From NCBI GenBank assembly GCA_017411585.1, contig JAFQPV010000385.1, forward strand, positions 1 through 15,098: a stretch of DNA of 15,098 bases, given 5' to 3'. The translations under genes were made by a program, and so were the position numbers. The DNA is from Clostridia bacterium (GTDB lineage: Bacteria; Bacillota; Clostridia; UBA1381; UMGS1253). The notes beneath the pieces are model-generated. The model was not told the DNA's origin. It made no database searches and was given only the letters and a program-made list of their open reading frames with translations. Positions within the stretch are counted from its first letter, which is position 1. Every line of letters begins with the position of its first letter. Shown piece after piece: positions 6,562 to 11,514 of the stretch.

Positions 6562-7134
6562 ATGATGATGGTGATGAAAAGAAAGGAAGTTTTAATCGGC
6601 GCGCTGATTTTGTTAATCGGGGTGGCTGCGTTTATTAATTTTAATTACACGCAGACCTCTGAAAATCAAACACTTTCGCAGGCGAGCAGCGAGACAGTGG
6701 AGGAAGCTGCGCCGAAGGAAACGGACAAAGAGGAGACGGAGCCGGCAGGGAAAATGGGCGAAGCGCAGCTGGTGAGTGCAACGGTAAGCGATTATTTCAG
6801 CGAGGCGCGCCTCAGCCGTGAAAGTGCGCGCAGTACGACCATATCCAGGTTAAATGAAATCATTGACAATGCCAACATCGATATGGAAACCAAGCAGCAG
6901 GCACAAAGTGACCTTTTGGCGATTGCCGGAGTAGCAGATAAAGAGACGGCGGCAGAAAATATGATTAAGGCAAAAGGCTTTGCAGATGCTGTTGTGTATG
7001 TGTCCGGCGATACAGCAAGTGTGACGGTAAAGGCGCAGGCGCTTAGCGAGGCGGATGTGGCAAAAATTCAGGATATTGTGGCGGCACAAACGGCGGTTTC
7101 AATAAAAAATATAAAAATTGTTGAAGTTCAGTAA
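6562..7134 (+). CDS. spoIIIAH: Stage III sporulation protein AH (SpoIIQ partner)
   Basis: 190 residues (B. subtilis 218). A basic N-terminus (MKRK, 5-8) precedes one membrane anchor (9-25), then an acidic Ser/Glu/Thr-rich linker (30-65) and a YscJ/FliF-like domain (70-190). The domain has the typical DYFSEARLSRESARSTTIS helix, IDMETKQQAQSDL, and the closing strands VVYVSGDTASVTVKAQ and IKNIKIVEV. SpoIIIAH binds SpoIIQ across the intermembrane space. A strong AAGGAGG (6545-6551) precedes a run of in-frame ATG codons at 6562, 6565, 6568 and 6574; the exact start among them is uncertain. Last spoIIIA gene; no terminator follows it. Confidence 0.93.
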   Translation: MMMVMKRKEVLIGALILLIGVAAFINFNYTQTSENQTLSQASSETVEEAAPKETDKEETEPAGKMGEAQLVSATVSDYFSEARLSRESARSTTISRLNEIIDNANIDMETKQQAQSDLLAIAGVADKETAAENMIKAKGFADAVVYVSGDTASVTVKAQALSEADVAKIQDIVAAQTAVSIKNIKIVEVQ

Positions 7135-7149
7135 AAAACGTGGTATACT
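7121..7149 (+). promoter_or_regulatory. Vegetative sigma-A promoter of the Asp23 gene
   Basis: -35 TTGAAG (7121-7126) lies inside the last codons of spoIIIAH. A 17-base spacer and -10 TATACT (7144-7149) follow. The start is expected near 7156, giving a leader of about 57 bases to the ATG at 7213. This lets Asp23 be made during growth, separately from the sporulation-specific spoIIIA transcript. Confidence 0.82.
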
Positions 7150-7163
7150 ATCTACATAAGTGA

Positions 7164-7184
7164 ATTCGGAGGTACAGTCCGAAT
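7164..7184 (+). other. Hairpin in the Asp23 leader
   Basis: A perfect 7-bp inverted repeat ATTCGGA / TCCGAAT with a 7-base loop lies just downstream of the predicted transcription start and about 28 bases before the asp23 start codon. No T-run follows, so it is not a terminator. It could stabilise the mRNA 5' end or be an operator. Its function is unknown. Confidence 0.5.
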
Positions 7185-7212
7185 GCAGTTTACGTGAAAG
7201 GAGAAGTATATC

Positions 7213-7614
7213 ATGGAAAATACAAATATGGAGATTGGCAGTGTTGTTATTTCGGAAGAGGTTGTCGGTGTTATTGCGGGTGCGGCTGCATCTGAGGTGA
7301 AGGGCATTTATTCGATGAGCGGCGGCATTGCCGGCGGTATTGCGGAAATTTTAGGTAAAAAGAACGTTTCCAAGGGTGTCAAAGCTGATATTGAAGACGG
7401 CAAAGCTGCAATCGATGTGCATATCACGGTTTGCTACGGTGCCAAAATTGCAGATATCTCTACCGAGCTGCAGCAGAAGGTGAAAAAAGCAGTAGAGAGT
7501 ATGACCGGCCTTGAAGTGCTCAGCGTGAATGTGTACATCGACGGTGTGTACTTTGAAAAGGAAGCAAAGCTGAAGAAGGAAAAGGCAAAGGAAGAGGAAG
7601 CACCGGAGGCATAA
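7213..7614 (+). CDS. Asp23/Gls24 family envelope stress protein
   Basis: 133 residues, cytoplasmic. The Asp23 domain spans about residues 7-115: GSVVISEEVVGVIAGAAASE, then a Gly-rich GIAGGIAEILG, then KGVKADIEDGKAAIDVHITV, YGAKIADIS and LEVLSVNVYIDGVYF. A Lys/Glu-rich tail follows. Family members sit at the cell membrane through partners or act in alkaline and envelope stress; the exact role in clostridia is not settled. The gene commonly lies after spoIIIAH in clostridia. AAAGGAGAA about 10 bases before the ATG is the ribosome site. It has its own promoter and a strong terminator, so it is a single-gene unit. Confidence 0.9.
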   Translation: MENTNMEIGSVVISEEVVGVIAGAAASEVKGIYSMSGGIAGGIAEILGKKNVSKGVKADIEDGKAAIDVHITVCYGAKIADISTELQQKVKKAVESMTGLEVLSVNVYIDGVYFEKEAKLKKEKAKEEEAPEA

Positions 7615-7628
7615 AGAATTAAAAAAGC

Positions 7629-7664
7629 AAAGAGATGAAATCTTGGATTTCATCTCTTTTTTTG
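7629..7664 (+). terminator. Strong rho-independent terminator after asp23
   Basis: A perfect 14-bp stem (7629-7642 with 7646-7659) has a 3-base TTG loop. The descending arm runs into seven T (7657-7663). It begins 14 bases after the Asp23 stop and closes the spoIIIA-asp23 region. An in-frame TTG at 7643, inside its loop, could be mistaken for the start of the next gene. Confidence 0.95.
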
Positions 7665-7685
7665 TTCTGTTCGGTTGGAAAGGCG

Positions 7686-7693
7686 CATATACT
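7686..7693 (+). promoter_or_regulatory. Possible sigma-E -10 element ahead of cwlD
   Basis: CATATACT matches the sigma-E -10 pattern CATACAMT at 7 of 8 positions and lies 27 bases before the cwlD ATG, right for a short leader. At the proper 14-base distance the -35 region (TCTGTT) is poor. Some promoter must lie in the 57 bases between the asp23 terminator and cwlD, and this is the best candidate seen. B. subtilis cwlD is expressed in sporulation under sigma-E and sigma-G. Confidence 0.33.
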
Positions 7694-7720
7694 GCACTAT
7701 CGAAAGATTCGGAGGCGCGT

Positions 7721-8452
7721 ATGATTTTGTTTGTCAGAAAAAGCAGTGTTGTGCTGCTTGGCATCATATTAAGCTTAAGCTTTGTACTGCTTGCAGTGAC
7801 CGGCGCAATGGCGCAAAGTGAGAAAACGGACTTGTTCACTGTGCTTGTGGATGCAGGGCACGGTGCACCGGACGGCGGCTGTGTCGCTGCAGACGGCACA
7901 CAGGAAGCACCGCTGAATCTGGCCGTCAGCCTGAAACTAAAAACGGCATTGGAAAAGCAGGGCGTTCGTGTGCTGTTAACGCGGGCGGATGAAAATGGTA
8001 TACATGACAGCGGCGAAAGCATCGGTGAAAAGAAACGCTCGGATATGCGCAGGCGCAAGGCGATGCGCGATGCGTCAGATGCAGAATTGTTTGTCAGTAT
8101 CCATATGAATCAGTTTTCGCAAACGCAGTATCACGGCGCACAGGTGATTTATGATACAACGAATCCTGAAGCGCAGCAGGTCGCTTTGAATATACAAAAT
8201 GCAATTCGAAATCGGTTGGACAGCGAAAACAAACGTGTGCCGATGGCAGCACCGAGCACCGTTTATTTAATGCGTGCGCCGAAGGTGGCTTCTGTGATTG
8301 TAGAGTGCGGCTTTTTATCCAACGAAGCCGAGCGCGAGAAGCTGAAAACGGATGCGTATCAGCAGCGGCTTGCTGATGCTATCGCAGAGGGGATAGTGCA
8401 GTATCAAAAGGGGCATAAGACTTCGGGGGAGACTACCGAGCTTGTGCGGTGA
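7721..8452 (+). CDS. cwlD: N-acetylmuramoyl-L-alanine amidase, CwlD type
   Basis: 243 residues, close to B. subtilis CwlD (237). An N-terminal signal or anchor segment (about 9-31) leads to an Amidase_3 domain (40-228). The zinc site is complete: H47 in VDAGHG, E62 in TQEAPLNL, H128 in SIHMN, and the catalytic E195 in VECGFLSN. CwlD removes the peptide side chain from muramic acid in the spore cortex, the first step to muramic-delta-lactam needed for germination. The sporulation neighbours and length favour CwlD over a vegetative autolysin, since no cell-wall-binding repeats are present. The start at ATG 7721 has GGAGG 5 bases upstream; the earlier in-frame TTG at 7643 lies within the asp23 terminator and is rejected. 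Confidence 0.87.
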   Translation: MILFVRKSSVVLLGIILSLSFVLLAVTGAMAQSEKTDLFTVLVDAGHGAPDGGCVAADGTQEAPLNLAVSLKLKTALEKQGVRVLLTRADENGIHDSGESIGEKKRSDMRRRKAMRDASDAELFVSIHMNQFSQTQYHGAQVIYDTTNPEAQQVALNIQNAIRNRLDSENKRVPMAAPSTVYLMRAPKVASVIVECGFLSNEAEREKLKTDAYQQRLADAIAEGIVQYQKGHKTSGETTELVR

Positions 8453-8462
8453 GGCAGGATTT

Positions 8463-8525
8463 GGGCGTCTTCGCTTAGGGATAAAACCGATTTATCCCTA
8501 AGTAAAGGCGCCCCTTGCTTTTTTT
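8463..8525 (+). terminator. Long-stem rho-independent terminator after cwlD
   Basis: A long hairpin combines an inner perfect 12-bp stem (8474-8485 with 8491-8502) and an outer 9-bp stem GGGCGTCTT / AAGGCGCCC containing one G-U pair. A 2x2 internal loop separates them. Seven T (8519-8525) follow. It starts 10 bases past the cwlD stop. The in-frame TTG at 8515 of the next frame lies inside it. Confidence 0.93.
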
Positions 8526-8592
8526 GTGCGCAAACGGCAGTACGCTTGCATATTATAAAAATGGAAGCTTTATCGGAAAAGAGGTGGTTTTC

Positions 8593-8859
8593 GTGGAGAA
8601 GGGGATAGTCGTATACAGTTCAATCTCTGTTGTGCATCGCGCTAGAAAGCTGTTAAAGAAAAAGCACGTAGCTACACATGTGGTTCAGTTGCCATCCGAT
8701 TTGGGGCTGAAGGGCTGCAGTTATGGTTTGGAGTGTGCGCTGGAGGATATGGATGGCATTTTAGCATATTCGCATGAAAAAAATTTAAATATGAAGGCGG
8801 CTTATAAAATGACGGAGACGGAGAGCGGAAAGGTGTATACAGCGTATGATTTATCTTGA
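8593..8859 (+). CDS. DUF3343 putative Se/S carrier-like protein
   Basis: 88 residues. It fits the DUF3343 (putative Se/S carrier-like) pattern: a short strand GIVVYSSISV, a helix with basic residues (HRARKLLKKKH), then VVQLPSDLGLKGCSYGLEC. In that last motif the Gly-Cys (C42) is the typical conserved Cys and C48 is a second one. The gene overlaps the following cysteine desulfurase-like gene by 14 bases, and such pairs are seen in sulfur or selenium handling. The inferred role is therefore accepting or passing sulfur or selenium; this is not proven. The start is GTG 8593 with GAGGTGG (8581-8587) 5 bases upstream. Longer in-frame starts lie in the cwlD terminator. I found no convincing promoter between 8526 and 8592. 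Confidence 0.75.
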   Translation: MEKGIVVYSSISVVHRARKLLKKKHVATHVVQLPSDLGLKGCSYGLECALEDMDGILAYSHEKNLNMKAAYKMTETESGKVYTAYDLS

Positions 8860-9970
8860 TAATGCGGCAACGACGCTCGAAAAACCGGGCGTTGTTTATA
8901 AAACATATTTCGATGCTGTGCGCCGTTATAGTGCAAATGCAGGGCGTGGTGGTCACCGTATGGCGATGCGTGCATCGGAAATGGTCAGCGATGCAGCAGA
9001 AGCAGTGGCAGAGCTGTTTAAAATAGATGCGCCGGAGCGTATTGCGTTTACCTGCAATACAACTCTGGCTCTAAATTTGGCAATTCACGGACTTTTAAAA
9101 GCGGGAGATCATGTTGTAATCACAGGTATGGAGCACAACTCTGTGCTGCGACCGGTGGTGCACTCGGGCTGTGCCTATAGTGTTGCTGCGGCAGATGGCT
9201 TTGGCTGTATAGCACCTGCGGCGGTTGCAAATGCAATGCGGAAAAATACGCGCCTTGTGATTGTCAATCACATTTCCAATGTGTGCGGGCAAATACAGGA
9301 TATCGATGCTATCAGTAAGGTGGTGCACGCGCGTGGTGCGTTTTTGTTAGTGGATGCGGCGCAAAGTGCAGGTGTGACGGCAATAGATGTTGTCCGCCAG
9401 CGGATAGATATGCTTGCGTTTGCGGGACACAAGGGGTTGATGGGACCGCTTGGTACGGGCGGCCTGTATGTTGGCGCACACGTGGAGCTGTCGCCACTTC
9501 TGCAGGGCGGCAGCGGCAGCGAATCAGAAAATGTATATCAACCGAGCACAATGCCGGATTTGCTGGTCAGCGGTACAGTCAATGCGCCTGCGATTGCCGC
9601 ACTCGGCAGCGCGGTTCGATATGTGCAGGCACTGGGAGAAAGTGCGCTGCTTTCACACGAAAGGGCATTGGCAGATGCATTTTGTGCGCGTTTGCGTGAA
9701 ATACCGCAGGTGAAGCTTTATCGCAGTGAGACGGGCGGCAGTGGCGTTGTCAGTTTAAATATTGCTCATAAAAATCCGGTGGAGGTCAGCAGTGAGTTGG
9801 ATACGAAATTTGGTATTGCGGTGCGCAGTGGATTGCACTGCGCACCGCTTGCACACAAATCGCTTTCTACATATCCTGCCGGTACGGTGCGTTTTTCATT
9901 CGGCTATTTTAATACAATGCGCGATGTGGAAAAAGCAACAGATGCCATCTATAAAATCTGCAAAGCCTGA
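8846..9970 (+). CDS. Class V aminotransferase, cysteine desulfurase-like
   Basis: 374 residues, PLP-dependent and cytoplasmic. Family landmarks in order: YLDNAATT (3-10), MEHNSV (95-100) whose His stacks on PLP, VNHISNVCGQIQD (140-152), VDAAQSAG (169-176), the PLP lysine K196 in AFAGHKG, RSGLHCAPLAH (327-337) with the catalytic-type C332, and TVRFSFGYFNT near the end. The RSGLHC form and length place it nearest SufS-like or 'cysteine desulfurase family' enzymes, some of which sit beside selenium genes. It would release sulfur from cysteine (or selenium from selenocysteine) as a persulfide or selenide. No IscU or SufU scaffold gene is adjacent; the DUF3343 gene overlapping its start is the likely partner. 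AAAGGTG (8829-8835) precedes the ATG. Confidence 0.88.
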   Translation: MIYLDNAATTLEKPGVVYKTYFDAVRRYSANAGRGGHRMAMRASEMVSDAAEAVAELFKIDAPERIAFTCNTTLALNLAIHGLLKAGDHVVITGMEHNSVLRPVVHSGCAYSVAAADGFGCIAPAAVANAMRKNTRLVIVNHISNVCGQIQDIDAISKVVHARGAFLLVDAAQSAGVTAIDVVRQRIDMLAFAGHKGLMGPLGTGGLYVGAHVELSPLLQGGSGSESENVYQPSTMPDLLVSGTVNAPAIAALGSAVRYVQALGESALLSHERALADAFCARLREIPQVKLYRSETGGSGVVSLNIAHKNPVEVSSELDTKFGIAVRSGLHCAPLAHKSLSTYPAGTVRFSFGYFNTMRDVEKATDAIYKICKA

Positions 9971-9971
9971 T

Positions 9972-10001
9972 GCATAAATTGGGCGCAAACTGTAAAGCCT
10001 A
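9972..10001 (+). promoter_or_regulatory. Possible forespore-type promoter ahead of the BofC-like gene
   Basis: GCATA (9972-9976), a 15-base spacer and GTAAAGCCTA (9992-10001) fit the GYATA-N15 forespore arrangement. The -10 agrees with the sigma-F pattern at only 6 of 8 specified positions. Spacing and the expected forespore expression of bofC speak for it; the weak -10 speaks against. The gene could instead be read through from the desulfurase gene. Confidence 0.33.
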
Positions 10002-10029
10002 GGAAAAAAGCATAAAGGATTGTTTCGGA

Positions 10030-10434
10030 ATGAATAAAAAACGGTTTGCAGTTTGTGTTGCGGCTGTGCTTATGTTTGTTTGCATCGGGACACTGCAGGA
10101 AAGCCGCAGTGTGCGGGAATCGCAAATGCCGCAAAGAGTGATAGAGCAGATACCGTTGCCGCAGCCGCTGGCGGAAGAATCGGCACAACCGGCAAATGCA
10201 GCAGCGCGCGAGGAAGAGGAAGCCCTTCCCGGCGGCGGGTATTATGTTTTAAAGGATTATATGGGAAAACTTGCAGTGTACCGTGTTTATCACGACGGAA
10301 CGCGCGTGATTGCAAGTATTTTGGATACGGATATTTATCAATTGCCCGCGCGCGATGTGGAAAGTCTGCAAGAGGGCATTGTTTTGCGCAGCGAAGAAGC
10401 ACTTACGCGCATTTTAGAGGATTTTATGAGTTAA
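10030..10434 (+). CDS. Secreted protein with BofC C-terminal-like domain
   Basis: 134 residues. The N-terminus (MNKKRFAVCVAAVLMFVCIG) is a signal peptide or membrane anchor. A Gln/Pro/Glu-rich linker (28-66) follows, then a small domain (70-134). That domain reads YYVLKDYMGKLAVYRV, DTDIYQLPARDVESLQEGI and SEEALTRILEDF, the pattern of the BofC C-terminal domain common in clostridial secreted proteins. In B. subtilis, BofC is a forespore-made intermembrane protein that restrains SpoIVB and so tunes sigma-K activation. The BofC N-terminal domain is not evident here, so only the C-terminal half is supported and an identical role is not implied. AAAGGA (10015-10020) lies about 9 bases before the ATG. 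It has its own terminator. Confidence 0.68.
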   Translation: MNKKRFAVCVAAVLMFVCIGTLQESRSVRESQMPQRVIEQIPLPQPLAEESAQPANAAAREEEEALPGGGYYVLKDYMGKLAVYRVYHDGTRVIASILDTDIYQLPARDVESLQEGIVLRSEEALTRILEDFMS

Positions 10435-10448
10435 TAAGCTTGGAACGG

Positions 10449-10483
10449 ACAAAAGCCGCATTTTTTTTGTGCGGCTTTTTGTC
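10449..10483 (+). terminator. Rho-independent terminator after the BofC-like gene
   Basis: AAAAGCCGCA (10451-10460) pairs with TGCGGCTTTT (10470-10479), about 10 bp, extended by GAC/GTC with one bulged base. The loop is T-rich (eight T and a G). The descending arm itself ends in five T. It starts 14 bases past the stop codon and is near-symmetric, so it may also act weakly on the minus strand. Confidence 0.9.
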
Positions 10484-10515
10484 GTTGAATTCGTTGTGGT
10501 TTCAAAATATTCCTC

Positions 10516-10544
10516 TTGCTATTTAAAGGAAAAAATACTATAAT
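10516..10544 (+). promoter_or_regulatory. Vegetative sigma-A promoter of the nudix-zapA-U32-maf operon
   Basis: -35 TTGCTA (10516-10521), a 17-base spacer and a perfect -10 TATAAT (10539-10544) are followed by an AT-rich stretch. The start is expected near 10551, giving a leader of about 36 bases to the ATG at 10587. No terminator is seen from here to the window end, so all downstream genes may share this transcript. Confidence 0.88.
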
Positions 10545-10586
10545 AGAATATATATATGCAATTTTCGCTATGAGAGGAAGAAAAGG

Positions 10587-11141
10587 ATGCTGGAGAAGGA
10601 AAAATGCATCAGTGCAGAGTATGCATTTCGCGGTAAAATTATAAATGTACGTGTCGAGCAGGTGCAGGTGCAAAACGGGCACACTGCCGCGCGTGAAATT
10701 GTGGAGCATTGCGGCGGCGTTTGTGTGATTGCAGTCGGTGCGCAGGGCGAGTCTTATCTTGTGAAGCAGTATCGCCGTCCATTGGACGATTTTATGCTGG
10801 AGCTGCCGGCGGGCAAGCTTGAACAGGGGGAGGACAGTTTAGAGGGTGCAAAGCGTGAACTACGAGAGGAAACCGGCTTCACAGCAGAAGAATTTGTATA
10901 TCTCGGTGCAGATTATGTCAGCCCGGGGTACTGCACGGAAAAAATTTATGTATATCTTGCGCTTGGGTTAAAAGCAGGCGAGGCGCAGCCGGATGGCGAT
11001 GAATTTGTCGAGGTATACAGTTATCCGCTCGATACCTTAGTGGATATGGTGATGGATGGGACACTCTATGACGCGAAAACCGTCATTGGAATATTAAAGG
11101 CAAAAAAGTATCTTGAAAATAAAGGTGGTAGACAAGCATGA
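10587..11141 (+). CDS. Nudix hydrolase, ADP-ribose pyrophosphatase type
   Basis: 184 residues. A perfect Nudix box spans residues 76-98: G76, E82, R90-E91-L92, E94-E95, G97, F98 (GX5EX7REUXEEXGU). It is preceded by LVKQYRRPLDDFMLELPAG, typical of ADP-ribose pyrophosphatases. P113 (VSPGYC) lies about 15 residues past the box, where ADP-ribose hydrolases carry a diagnostic proline. The likely reaction is ADP-ribose to AMP and ribose 5-phosphate in the cytoplasm; other nucleoside-diphosphate sugars are possible. The start at ATG 10587 has AGAGGA about 8 bases upstream. The stop overlaps the zapA start by 4 bases, so the two genes are coupled. Confidence 0.9.
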   Translation: MLEKEKCISAEYAFRGKIINVRVEQVQVQNGHTAAREIVEHCGGVCVIAVGAQGESYLVKQYRRPLDDFMLELPAGKLEQGEDSLEGAKRELREETGFTAEEFVYLGADYVSPGYCTEKIYVYLALGLKAGEAQPDGDEFVEVYSYPLDTLVDMVMDGTLYDAKTVIGILKAKKYLENKGGRQA

Positions 11142-11494
11142 GCGAGAAAAATAAAATTGAGGTGCGCATCCGCGGCCGACAGTACACCATTACGGCAGAG
11201 GAGCCGGAGGAGTACATATACAAAATTTGCGCTTATGTCGATAAGAAAATCGGTGAAATCACAGAGTTTAATCCGCGCCTGAGTATGGATATGGCAGCGG
11301 TGCTGACTGCGCTCAATCTTTCGGATATGCATTTTAAAGCGCAAAAGACAGAGGATGATTTGCGCCGTCAGATTGTTGCGTATGATGCAAAGCTTGAAGA
11401 AGCAGAGCAGGAGAAAAAGCGTTTGCGTGCACAGCTGGAGGTGCTTAAAGCGGAGCTTGAACGCAAAAATCGCGAACTGGCAGCGCGCAGATAA
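11138..11494 (+). CDS. zapA: Cell division protein ZapA
   Basis: 118 residues. The N-terminal ZapA head domain (5-70) shows IEVRIRGRQYTITAEEPEEYI, YVDKKIGEIT and LSMDMAAVLTALNLSD. A long coiled coil (72-118) rich in Glu, Lys, Arg and Leu follows. ZapA binds FtsZ and bundles its filaments at the division site. The gene overlaps the Nudix gene by 4 bases (ATGA), preceded by AAAGGTGG at 11122-11129. It sits directly before a U32 gene, an arrangement common in clostridia. Confidence 0.9.
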   Translation: MSEKNKIEVRIRGRQYTITAEEPEEYIYKICAYVDKKIGEITEFNPRLSMDMAAVLTALNLSDMHFKAQKTEDDLRRQIVAYDAKLEEAEQEKKRLRAQLEVLKAELERKNRELAARR

Positions 11495-11514
11495 GCACGC
11501 GGGAAGGACAGAAA

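Noticed and set aside
7164..7184. Terminator between spoIIIAH and asp23
   Set aside because: The hairpin has no following T-run and lies downstream of a good promoter in the Asp23 leader.
8524..8559. Vegetative promoter before DUF3343 using TATTATAAAA
   Set aside because: No -35 hexamer at 16-18 bases; the nearest candidate TTGTGC is 21 bases away.
8548..8576. Sigma-E promoter for the DUF3343 gene (GCATATT at 8548)
   Set aside because: The -35 matches well but at the required 14-base distance the -10 (TTTATCGG) does not resemble CATACAMT.
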